Shown in pieces: positions 18,102 to 25,437 of a stretch of 36,338 nt of DNA. Source of the stretch: Nocardia araoensis NBRC 100135 (GTDB lineage: Bacteria; Actinomycetota; Actinomycetes; Mycobacteriales; Mycobacteriaceae). The translations under genes were made by a program, and so were the position numbers. How positions within the stretch are numbered: the stretch's first letter is position 1; each line of letters starts with the position of its first letter. Under the pieces are notes generated by a model, which was not told the DNA's origin, made no database searches, and saw only the letters and a program-made list of their open reading frames with translations. The stretch lies in the NCBI RefSeq assembly GCF_000308435.1, contig NZ_BAFR01000067.1, forward strand, positions 1-36,338. Direction: 5' to 3'.

Positions 18102-18674
18102 TCAGAGTGCGTCGAGCGCTGTGGTCGCGATGGCGGCCAGGGTCTCGCGGTCCGCGCCGCCGCGTGCGGCCACCCGCATGCCTCCGATCGTGGCGATCAC
18201 GAAGTGCGCCAAGGAAGTCGGCTCCTTGTTCGGCGCGATCTCGCCCGCGCGCCTCGCCGTCTCGAACACGTCCGTCAGCACGGCGAGCCGTCGCTGGTGA
18301 TCGGCGGTGAGAACGGCGGCCAGTTCGGCGTCACGCGGGGCCAGTTCGATCGTCGAGTTGACCACCAGGCAGCCCGGCGGGTCCTCGTCCGGGGCCTCGA
18401 CGATCTGCCAGAGCAGGGCGCGGATCTTGGCGCGCACCTGCGTCTCGCTGTCGAGCAGGTCGAACGTCGCGGCGTTCTTGGTCGTCATGTAGCGGCGCAG
18501 GGCGCGGGAGAACAGGTCGCGCTTGCTGGTGAAGGTGTTGTAGATGCTGCTGCGGCCGAGGCCGGTCGCGGCGCAGAGGTCTTCGGTGGAGGTCGCCTCG
18601 TACCCCGCGCGCCAGAAGGCGTGCATCGCCGCGTCCACCGCGCGGTCTTCGTCGAAGGATCTGGGTCGTGGCAT
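18102..18674 (-). CDS. TetR-family repressor of the adjacent drug exporter
   Basis: A 190-residue TetR regulator. ATG at 18674 (MPRPRSFDEDRAVDAAM) is the family's usual start; the frame stays open upstream but without homology. The helix-turn-helix is at about 10-55: AFWRAGYEATSTEDLCAATGLGRSSIYNTFTSKRDLF. The C-terminal ligand domain contains PPGCLVVNSTIELAPRDAEL, typical of the AcrR/YxaF/LmrA group that controls multidrug exporters. It is followed by the Cmx-type exporter, and operator-like palindromes lie upstream of both genes. Repression relieved by a drug ligand is the expected behaviour. Confidence 0.9.
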   Translation of the reverse strand: MPRPRSFDEDRAVDAAMHAFWRAGYEATSTEDLCAATGLGRSSIYNTFTSKRDLFSRALRRYMTTKNAATFDLLDSETQVRAKIRALLWQIVEAPDEDPPGCLVVNSTIELAPRDAELAAVLTADHQRRLAVLTDVFETARRAGEIAPNKEPTSLAHFVIATIGGMRVAARGGADRETLAAIATTALDAL

Positions 18675-18696
18675 GGGATCACGGTAGCACAATTTT

Positions 18697-18709
18697 GAAC
18701 AGATCGTTC
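18697..18709. promoter_or_regulatory. TetR operator candidate upstream of tetR gene
   Basis: The palindrome GAAC-AGATC-GTTC (4-base perfect arms, flanked by TTTT and CCAAT) lies 23 bases before the tetR start. The size and central GATC resemble known operators of TetR regulators of the LmrA/YxaF group. Autoregulation is inferred. Confidence 0.5.
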
Positions 18710-18816
18710 CAATATGGGTGGAGCTGCCGTGGTCCAAGCAGCTGTTAAGCATCCGATAGGCGGGATCGCCGATAGTTACCGAGGTAAGTCGTCCACTCCC
18801 GGAAACGAGGATCACC

Positions 18817-19218
18817 ATGCAAGCCATCCTGCGCACCCTGCGTCTGCTCGTACTCGGCGTCACGCTGTTCGTCCCCGCGTTCGCCGTCGCGACGGCAGGA
18901 GCGGGCGCGGCGAACGCGGGCTCGGTCTACGAGATCGAGTTCGCGCCGGGAAGCGATCACACGTCGATCGACGGAGCGGTCGTCCGCGGCGACGCCGACA
19001 CCTTCGCGTTCGAGGCGCGGGCGGGGCAGACCTTGACCCTCGAACTCACCTCGATCGAGGACAACGCGCGGTTCACCACCAGCGGCCCGGACGGACGCGT
19101 CTTGTGCGCGGAGGAGACCTGGAGCCGGATCACGCTGCCGAAGAGCGGCTACTACACCATCTCGGTGGAGCCGAGCCGCGGCAACGCGACCTACACCTTG
19201 TCGGTGCGCATCGTCTGA
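18817..19218 (+). CDS. Secreted protein with PPC-like beta-sandwich domain
   Basis: A 133-residue exported protein. The signal peptide has a basic start (MQAILRTLR), a hydrophobic core LLVLGVTLFVPAFAVATAGAG and a likely cleavage after ANA or AGA near residues 30-34. The mature part resembles bacterial pre-peptidase C-terminal (PPC) domains: GDADTFAFEARAGQTLTLELTSIEDNARFTT and SGYYTISVEPSRGNATYTLSVRI. GAGG lies upstream of ATG 18817. One Cys remains in the mature chain. It is a free-standing PPC-like domain, not attached to a protease; function unknown. It converges with the methyltransferase gene with three bases between stops. Confidence 0.75.
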   Translation: MQAILRTLRLLVLGVTLFVPAFAVATAGAGAANAGSVYEIEFAPGSDHTSIDGAVVRGDADTFAFEARAGQTLTLELTSIEDNARFTTSGPDGRVLCAEETWSRITLPKSGYYTISVEPSRGNATYTLSVRIV

Positions 19219-19221
19219 TCG

Positions 19222-19866
19222 TCAGGGCGACACCGCGACGCCGAGCGTCTGGGCCACCAGGAAGCGGGGAGCGTTCTCGCCGTAGAACGACTCGGCGTCG
19301 CGGATCTCGAAACCGGCGTCTGCCACCAGGCCGCGAATATCACGGTTGAGATGGCAGCCGCCGAACAGTCGTTTCTGGATCGGGTTCAGCCGGTTCTGCC
19401 ACGTCCGCACCTTCTCGTCGGGCGCAAGACCGTGTTCGACGAAGTGCAGGGTTCCACCCGGGACGAGCACCCGGCGCACCTCGGCGAGCGCGGCGGCGAT
19501 GTCGGGGATGGTGCACATCGTCCAAGTCGAGAGGGCGCAGTCGAAGGTGTCGTCCGCGAAGGGCAGCGCCTGCCCGTCCAGCCCGGCCCGCTCGACCGGC
19601 ACGTCGGCGGCGGCGACGCGTTCGCTCGCCAGCCGCCAGCCGAGATCGGCGGGCTCGACCGCGCGCACCGACGCGACCGTCGCCGGGTAGAACGGCACGT
19701 TCAGTCCCGAACCGAAACCGAGTTCCACGACCTGTCCGTGCAGTCCGGCGCACGCCCGCTCACGCAGCGGAGTCAATTCCCGCAACCCGCAGGACCGGTT
19801 GACGATCCGCGGCAGCACATGCTCGACATAGACACCCACGCCTTCACTTTGACAGGCATCGCCCAT
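19222..19866 (-). CDS. Class I SAM-dependent methyltransferase
   Basis: A 214-residue cytosolic methyltransferase of the UbiE/phospholipid methyltransferase-like group. Motif I is VVELGFGSGLNVPFY (about 46-60), motif II-like DDTFDCALSTWTMCTIPD follows, and motif III-like LVPGGTLHFVEHGLAP. Family members usually begin GxYxEHVLPRIVNxxCG, present here at residues 11-27 (GVYVEHVLPRIVNRSCG). Start choice is open: ATG 19866 is used (GGGAAG 11 bases upstream), a TTG at 19875 or a GTG at 19839 are alternatives. Substrate unknown. It is monocistronic and convergent with the secreted protein. Confidence 0.85.
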   Translation of the reverse strand: MGDACQSEGVGVYVEHVLPRIVNRSCGLRELTPLRERACAGLHGQVVELGFGSGLNVPFYPATVASVRAVEPADLGWRLASERVAAADVPVERAGLDGQALPFADDTFDCALSTWTMCTIPDIAAALAEVRRVLVPGGTLHFVEHGLAPDEKVRTWQNRLNPIQKRLFGGCHLNRDIRGLVADAGFEIRDAESFYGENAPRFLVAQTLGVAVSP

Positions 19867-19875
19867 TGTGGCCAA

Positions 19876-19971
19876 GGCTTCCCGGCCCCGGCCCTTGCCG
19901 CGCCTCTCCGGTCCTGTCCTCGTGGCTGCACGGACCGAGTGAAGCGACTCCAGTCAGTCGGCCGGGAAGCC
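19876..19971. repeat. Long-range inverted repeat between methyltransferase and treZ
   Basis: GGCTTCCCGGCC (19876-19887) is the exact reverse complement of GGCCGGGAAGCC (19960-19971), with 72 bases between. It covers the divergent upstream region of the methyltransferase and treZ genes. It could be paired regulatory sites or chance in GC-rich sequence. A weak -10-like GATGCT (20037-20042) six bases before the treZ GTG suggests a leaderless treZ message. Confidence 0.4.
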
Positions 19972-20048
19972 GGGACCGCATGCGCCGCCGCGCCCGAGGC
20001 CGGTGCCCGTATCGGGCGGACCGGGCATGCCCGTGGGATGCTGGCGCG

Positions 20049-21788
20049 GTGACTGTGTTCGAAGTCTGGGCACCGCGGCCGGAGTCGGTGCGACTGGATC
20101 TGGAGGGTGTCGTCCATTCGATGACGCGGTCGCCGGACGGGTGGTGGCGCGCCGATGTGCCCGCCGCGAACGGCGCCAGGTACGGCTTCCTGCTGGACGA
20201 CGATCCGACCGTCCTGCCCGATCCGCGCTCGCCGCGCCAGCCCGACGGCGTGCATGCCCGCTCGGCGCTGCACACGCTCGATCCGTCGGTGTGGACGGAC
20301 GCGGAGTGGACCGGGCGGCCGCATCCAGGAGCGGTCTACTACGAACTGCACATCGGGACCTTCACCCCCGACGGCACCTTCGACGCCGCGATCGAACGGC
20401 TCGACCACCTGGTCGAGCTCGGCGTCACCGTGGTCGAACTGATGCCGGTGAACGCCTTCGACGGCACCCACAACTGGGGCTATGACGGCGTGCTCTGGTA
20501 CGCGGTGCAGGAGAGCTACGGCGGGCCCGACGGCCTGCAACGGTTCGTGAACGCCTGCCATGCCCGCGGGCTCGCGGTCTGCTTGGACGTCGTCTACAAC
20601 CATCTGGGACCGTCCGGCAACTACCTGCCGCGCTTCGCGCCCTACCTGACCGAGGGCCGCAACACCTGGGGGCAGAGCCTGAATCTCGACGGTCCGCAGT
20701 CCGATCACGTGCGCCGGTACATCGTCGGCAACGCGCTGCGCTGGCTGCGCGATTTCCACATCGACGCGCTGCGCCTGGACGCGGTGCACGCCTTGGTCGA
20801 CCACACGGCCACCCATCTGCTGGCCGAACTCGCCGTCGCGACCGAGCGCCTGGCCACCCACGTGCGCAGGCCGCTGACGCTCATCGCGGAGAGCGACCTC
20901 AACGATCCGAAGCTGATCACCCCGCGCGCGGCGGGCGGCTACGGCCTGACCGCGCAGTGGAACGACGACCTGCACCACGCCGTGCACACCGCCGTCTCGG
21001 GCGAACGGCAGGGCTATTACGCCGACTTCGGTTCCCTGCGCTGCCTGGCCCGCACGCTGAAGCACGGCTTCTTCCATGCCGCAACGTATTCCAGCTTCCG
21101 CGGCCGCACGCACGGCCGCCCGATCGATCGCGGGCTGATCCCGGGCAGCGCGCTGCTGGCCTACACCTGCGATCACGACCAGATCGGCAACCGAGCGCTC
21201 GGCGACCGCCCGAGCGCCTACCTGACCGGCGGCCAGCTCGCGATCAAGGCCGCCCTGGTGTTGTGCGGGCCCTTCACGCCCATGCTGTTCATGGGGGAGG
21301 AATGGGGCGCGCACACGCCGTTCCAGTTCTTCACTTCGCACACCGACCCGGAAGTAGCCGCCGCCACCGCATCCGGGCGCAAGAAGGAGTTCGCCGAGCA
21401 CGGCTGGCCCGAGGGCGAGGTGCCGGACCCGCAGGATCTGAAGACCTTCCTGCGTTCCAAACTCGACTGGACGGAAGCGGACGAGCCGGAGCACGCCCGG
21501 CTGCTGTCCTGCTACCGCGCTCTGCTCGCACTGCGCCGCCAGCGGGCGGAGCTCAGCGACCCCTGGCTGACCCATGTTTCGGTGGACTACGACGAGGCCG
21601 CGCGCTGGATCGTGGTGCACCGGGGCACGCTGGCGCTGGTGTGCAACCTCGGGGAGGACCAGGTCGCGGTGCCGATCGCGGGCATCCCGCTGCTGTCCTG
21701 GGAATCCCCGACCATCGGGCCTTCCGCCACAACCGTTCCCGGCCACTCCTTCACCTTGCTGGAAACCGCGTCACCGGGCCCGCGCTGA
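20049..21788 (+). CDS. treZ: Malto-oligosyltrehalose trehalohydrolase
   Basis: A 579-residue GH13 enzyme that cleaves trehalose from malto-oligosyltrehalose, the last step of the TreX-TreY-TreZ route. GTG at 20049 (MTVFEVWAPRPES) matches the family N-terminal E-set domain (about 1-85). The catalytic barrel has YELHIGTFTPDGT (98-110), DVVYNHLGPSGNYL (180-193), the nucleophile D244 in LRLDAVHAL, the acid/base E281 in LIAESDLNDP, and CDHDQIGNR for the third Asp. FMGEEWGAHTPFQFF is also typical. In mycobacteria treZ is adjacent to treY and treX on the same strand; here it is 5 kb away and in the opposite orientation to them. Confidence 0.96.
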   Translation: MTVFEVWAPRPESVRLDLEGVVHSMTRSPDGWWRADVPAANGARYGFLLDDDPTVLPDPRSPRQPDGVHARSALHTLDPSVWTDAEWTGRPHPGAVYYELHIGTFTPDGTFDAAIERLDHLVELGVTVVELMPVNAFDGTHNWGYDGVLWYAVQESYGGPDGLQRFVNACHARGLAVCLDVVYNHLGPSGNYLPRFAPYLTEGRNTWGQSLNLDGPQSDHVRRYIVGNALRWLRDFHIDALRLDAVHALVDHTATHLLAELAVATERLATHVRRPLTLIAESDLNDPKLITPRAAGGYGLTAQWNDDLHHAVHTAVSGERQGYYADFGSLRCLARTLKHGFFHAATYSSFRGRTHGRPIDRGLIPGSALLAYTCDHDQIGNRALGDRPSAYLTGGQLAIKAALVLCGPFTPMLFMGEEWGAHTPFQFFTSHTDPEVAAATASGRKKEFAEHGWPEGEVPDPQDLKTFLRSKLDWTEADEPEHARLLSCYRALLALRRQRAELSDPWLTHVSVDYDEAARWIVVHRGTLALVCNLGEDQVAVPIAGIPLLSWESPTIGPSATTVPGHSFTLLETASPGPR

Positions 21789-21901
21789 GCGGGTGGAACC
21801 GCAGCTCGCGGCAGGATTTCCGGCGTCTGCCCGGTAACGGCCGTACAACTGTCCGAGACAGGTACTTTGCCGGAATCGTCCCATGCCATTACCGTGGAGA
21901 G

Positions 21902-23155
21902 ATGAGCAACGTCGCTTCCGGGGACCTCGCGGTTCTTCCCCCGGGGATGGGTGGCAGCGCCGCCGCCGAATTCGCACCGTTCGTGCGCGCTTTCGCACGG
22001 GCGTTCGGTAATCGCCGGGGTGCGGGAGCGGCGTTCACGCTGCACCGGTACGGAGAGCCGCTGGTGGACATCTGGGTCGGCTCCGCCGGTGACGTCCCGT
22101 GGACCAGAGACACCGGAACGATCATCTTCTCGGCCACCAAGGGAATCGCCGCCACCGTCGTGCACCGGCTCGCCGATCGCGGGTTGCTCGACTATTCCGC
22201 CCCGGTCGCGGAGTACTGGCCGGAGTTCGGCGCCAACGGCAAGCACAAGATCACCGTTCGTCATCTGCTGACCCACCGGGCGGGACTGTCCGCGCTGGCC
22301 CCGATCGCCACCGGCGGCCTGGCCGACGTGCTCGACCACGAGCTCATGGAACAGCGTCTGGCCGCGGCCAAACCCGACCGCTCGCTCGGCGTGCCCACCT
22401 ACCACGCGCTCACCTTCGGCTGGCTGGTCGGCGGCTTGACGCGCGCGATCACCGGTACCGGCCTGGGCGAACTGATCCGCACCGAGGTCACCGAGCCGCT
22501 CGGCATCGACGGCCTGCATCTGGGCAGGCCGCCCGCCGGCGCGCCGATCACCTACGCCCCGCTGGCGGGCACCCAGCTCAGCGCGCTCGGAAAGCCGTTG
22601 GGCGCGGCGGTTCTCGGCCGCAGTCACCGGATTCCCGGCGCGCTCGGCGCCGCCACCCGCTGCCTGTTCCTGCCCGGTCTGGAAGCCATTCTGGAGGGCG
22701 TCAGCCCACCGATCCTGGACACCGAACTCGGCGCGGGCAACGGGGTGTCCACCGCGCCCGCGCTGGCCGAGCTGTACGGCGTGCTCGCGAACGACGGCAT
22801 CGCGGCCGACCGCAGCAGGTACCTGAGCCGGCGCACCATGAAGGCGCTGCGCCGCGTCGAGACCTACCAACCCGATCGCGCGCTGTTCTACCTGCCGATG
22901 ATGTGGCGTCTGGGCTACCACTCCCTGCCGATGCCGGGCGCGCACGCCGGGTTCGGGCACATCGGCCTCGGCGGCTCCTTCGGCTGGGCCGAACCCCGGC
23001 TGGGCCTGTCGGTCGGCTTCGTGCACAACCGCCTGTCCGTCGCGCAGCTCAGCTACGACCAGACGGCGGCGTTCTGGTTGCTGCCGCTGATGCTGAACTG
23101 CCTGCGCTCTTCCCGGCGCCGGATACCGGCGGCGCAGGCGCCCAAGGCCGCCTGA
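21902..23155 (+). CDS. Serine beta-lactamase-family hydrolase (esterase type)
   Basis: A 417-residue protein of the class C beta-lactamase/EstB family, widespread in mycolic-acid actinomycetes as lipase/esterase. The catalytic SxxK is S77-A-T-K80 and the YxN-equivalent is Y167-H-A, followed by the usual ALTFGWLVGGL. HLLTHRAGLS (121-130) and GHIGLGGSFGWAEPRLGLSVGF near the C-terminus are conserved. The third motif is HxGxGG-like, as in esterases, not the KTG of true beta-lactamases. No signal peptide is seen, so it is probably cytosolic. ATG at 21902 has GGAGAG upstream. Lipid or ester substrate unknown. It is not expected to confer beta-lactam resistance. Confidence 0.88.
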   Translation: MSNVASGDLAVLPPGMGGSAAAEFAPFVRAFARAFGNRRGAGAAFTLHRYGEPLVDIWVGSAGDVPWTRDTGTIIFSATKGIAATVVHRLADRGLLDYSAPVAEYWPEFGANGKHKITVRHLLTHRAGLSALAPIATGGLADVLDHELMEQRLAAAKPDRSLGVPTYHALTFGWLVGGLTRAITGTGLGELIRTEVTEPLGIDGLHLGRPPAGAPITYAPLAGTQLSALGKPLGAAVLGRSHRIPGALGAATRCLFLPGLEAILEGVSPPILDTELGAGNGVSTAPALAELYGVLANDGIAADRSRYLSRRTMKALRRVETYQPDRALFYLPMMWRLGYHSLPMPGAHAGFGHIGLGGSFGWAEPRLGLSVGFVHNRLSVAQLSYDQTAAFWLLPLMLNCLRSSRRRIPAAQAPKAA

Positions 23156-23179
23156 CCGCCGGAGCCGGCTCAGGTCAGG
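23151..23179. terminator. Nested hairpin between convergent hydrolase and ilvA genes
   Basis: Outer arms CCTGAC (23151-23156) and GTCAGG (23174-23179) enclose an inner GCCGG-AG-CCGGC stem (23158-23169). It overlaps both stop regions of two convergent genes only 14 bases apart, as expected for a bidirectional terminator. Confidence 0.55.
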
Positions 23180-24525
23180 TAGCGGTAGGCCGGTGAATCG
23201 GGCTCGAGGCGCTCGCACTGGATCGGGGAGTGGTGCATCCGTTCCAGCAGCGGCGCCAGCCCGTCCGGTGCGCCGAGTTCGATGCCGACCAGCGCCGCGC
23301 CCGTCTCCCGGTTGTTGCGCTTGACGTACTCGAACAGCGTGATGTCGTCTTCCGGGCCGAGCACCTCGTTGAGGAAACGGCGCAGCGCGCCGGGCTCCTG
23401 CGGGAAGTCCACCAGGAAGTAGTGCTTGAGCCCGCTGTGCACGAGCGAGCGTTCGATGATCTCGCCGTAGCGGGACACGTCGTTGTTGCCGCCGGACACC
23501 AGGCAGACCACCGTCGAGCCCGGGTCGACGGTGATCTCGGCCAGCGCCGTCGTGGTGAGCGCGCCCGCGGGCTCGGCGATGATGCCCTCGTTCTGGTACA
23601 GGTCGAGCATGGTCGTGCAGATCGCGCCCTCGTCGACCTGCATCATCTGGAAAGCGCCCGCGCCCCTGGGGGATTCGGTGATGGTCAGCAACGGCAGCGA
23701 GGCGTGCGAGACCACGCGCCCGCCGAATCCGGACACCGCGGCGTATGGCACGGCGCCCACCCGGCGCACCGCGGCGCCGTCCACGAACGGATCGATCTCC
23801 GGCAGCGTGACCGGGCCGCCCGCCACGAGCGCCGCGGTCATCGAGGCCGCGCCCGCGGGCTCCACACCGAGGATGGCGGTGCGCGGGGAGCGCTCGCGCA
23901 GGTAGGTGCCGATGCCTGCCAGGCAACCGCCGCCGCCCACGGGCACGATCACCAGGTCGGGCGTGGTGGGCAGTTGCTCCAGGATCTCCGCGGCGATGGT
24001 GCCCTGACCGGCCGCGGTGCGCGTGTCGTCGAACGGCGGCACCATGGTCGCGCCGGTGCGCTCCACGTCGGCGGCGGCGGCCGCGGCGGCGGCGTCGTAG
24101 GTCTCGCCGACCGCGATGAGCTCGACGAACTCCCCGCCGTGCACCCGGATGCGATCGCGCTTCTGCTTCGGCGTGGTGGTCGGCACGTAGATGCGGCCCT
24201 TGATCCCCATCGCCTGGCAGGCGAACGCCACGCCCTGCGCGTGGTTGCCCGCGCTGGCCGCGACCACGCCCGCGGCGCGTTCCTCCTCGGTCAGCTGGAC
24301 CACGAGGTTGTAGGCGCCGCGCAGCTTGTAGGAGCGGACCGCGCTGAGGTCTTCGCGCTTCAGATAGACGTTCGCCCCGGTCAGCTTGGACAGCCGCTCA
24401 CTGCGCTGCAGCGGGGTCGGATCAATGACGTCGGCAATTCGCTTGGCGGCAGCATCGATCTCGTCCGCGGTGAGCGCGGGACGGGAAGCGGACAGTGCGT
24501 CGAGAACATCAAGCGGATTGGACAC
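23170..24525 (-). CDS. ilvA: Threonine ammonia-lyase (threonine dehydratase), biosynthetic
   Basis: A 451-residue PLP enzyme that deaminates threonine to 2-oxobutyrate, the first step of isoleucine synthesis. K67 in SYKLRGAYNLV is the Schiff-base lysine. The phosphate loop is GGGGCLAGIGTYL near residue 197, and SAGNHAQGVAFACQAMG near 105 is conserved. The C-terminal 110 residues form a single ACT-like regulatory domain (HYFLVDFPQEPGALRRFLNEVLG, then SPIQCERLEPDSPAYRYLT), as in Corynebacterium IlvA and short biosynthetic forms. Isoleucine feedback inhibition is expected. GTG at 24525 is used. It lies 75 bases downstream of a nitroreductase gene on the same strand. Confidence 0.96.
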   Translation of the reverse strand: MSNPLDVLDALSASRPALTADEIDAAAKRIADVIDPTPLQRSERLSKLTGANVYLKREDLSAVRSYKLRGAYNLVVQLTEEERAAGVVAASAGNHAQGVAFACQAMGIKGRIYVPTTTPKQKRDRIRVHGGEFVELIAVGETYDAAAAAAAADVERTGATMVPPFDDTRTAAGQGTIAAEILEQLPTTPDLVIVPVGGGGCLAGIGTYLRERSPRTAILGVEPAGAASMTAALVAGGPVTLPEIDPFVDGAAVRRVGAVPYAAVSGFGGRVVSHASLPLLTITESPRGAGAFQMMQVDEGAICTTMLDLYQNEGIIAEPAGALTTTALAEITVDPGSTVVCLVSGGNNDVSRYGEIIERSLVHSGLKHYFLVDFPQEPGALRRFLNEVLGPEDDITLFEYVKRNNRETGAALVGIELGAPDGLAPLLERMHHSPIQCERLEPDSPAYRYLT

Positions 24526-24600
24526 CCCGAATATGCTGCCACCCGCCGCGGCGGCGAGCTGCGGCGGGTGGCGGTGACACGCTGGCTACCTGCGTGGAAG

Positions 24601-25035
24601 CTACCTGGGCGTGAGGACGAAGACCGGGATCTGGCGATCGGTCTTGGTCTGGTAATTGGCGTAATCCGGCCACACCTGGACCGCGCGCTCCCACCACTGC
24701 GCCTTCTCCTCGCCGAAGACCTCGCGCGCGGTGTAGTCCTTGTTGACCGGGCCGTCGCGCAGCTCGACGTGCGGCTCGGCCTTGATGTTGTGGTACCAGA
24801 CGGGGTGCTTCGGCGCGCCGCCCAGCGAGGCGACCACGGCGTACTCCCCGTCGTGCTCCACCCGCATCAGCGGCGTCTTGCGCAGCTTGCCGGTCTTCGC
24901 GCCCTTGGTGGTGAGCAGGATGATCGGCACGCCCTGCAGGGTCGCGCCCTCGGTGCCGCCGGAGTTCTCGTACTTCTCGGCCTGCTCACGGGCCCAATCG
25001 GAGGTACTCGGTTCGTATTCACCTGTCAGTGGCAT
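24601..25035 (-). CDS. Deazaflavin (F420)-dependent nitroreductase-family protein
   Basis: A 144-residue protein of the Ddn/PNPOx-like split-barrel family, which uses F420H2 in mycobacteria and relatives. Family features are [72 protein letters not shown], essentially the full conserved core. Residues KxGxKTGKLRxxPL contact the F420 phosphate in Ddn. ATG at 25035 lacks a clear ribosome binding site. It is upstream of ilvA with a 75-base gap, so may or may not be co-transcribed. Natural substrate is unknown; a quinone or nitro compound reductase role is inferred. Confidence 0.9.
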   Translation of the reverse strand: MPLTGEYEPSTSDWAREQAEKYENSGGTEGATLQGVPIILLTTKGAKTGKLRKTPLMRVEHDGEYAVVASLGGAPKHPVWYHNIKAEPHVELRDGPVNKDYTAREVFGEEKAQWWERAVQVWPDYANYQTKTDRQIPVFVLTPR

Positions 25036-25123
25036 ATCTGCGGCAACGCCGCGACGAATACATGTGTTCCCGGCGACAAAAAGTTCGCTGGCCCGAACTT
25101 CCGATTGCGACTACCCTGAGGAG

Positions 25124-25345
25124 ATGGCGGTCGTTCACTCCTCGGCCCGCGGCACCACGATCGACATCGCGGGTAGCGCGTGGCCGGTATACAAGCTCGA
25201 CGCACTGGTCGTCGGCCTGGTGACCTGCCTCGTCCTGGCCCTGATCACCGGATCGCTGCAGATCGCGGTCCTCGCCGCGGCAGCGCTCGGCGCGGCGCGG
25301 TGGCTGATCGGCATGGCGGTCGCCGGTCTCGGCGGCACGTCGTAG
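25124..25345 (+). CDS. Small membrane protein with two predicted helices
   Basis: A 73-residue protein beginning MAVVHSSARGTT at ATG 25124, with GAGGAG immediately upstream. Residues 26-45 (LDALVVGLVTCLVLALITGS) and 47-68 (QIAVLAAAALGAARWLIGMAVA) form two helices and a short loop. It is divergent from the nitroreductase gene with an 88-base gap. Similar short hydrophobic proteins are common in mycolic-acid actinomycetes and unassigned. Confidence 0.7.
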   Translation: MAVVHSSARGTTIDIAGSAWPVYKLDALVVGLVTCLVLALITGSLQIAVLAAAALGAARWLIGMAVAGLGGTS

Positions 25346-25437
25346 CTCGTCTCGCATTAACGATTCCCCGCCACAGGCGATGATTCGAGTAGTCGAATAC
25401 GCGGGTTTCGGTGGGATGCCGGCGGGAGGATCAGCGC

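Noticed and set aside
21902..23155. Functional beta-lactamase giving antibiotic resistance
   Set aside because: SxxK is present, but the third motif is esterase-like HxGxGG, not KTG, and there is no signal peptide.
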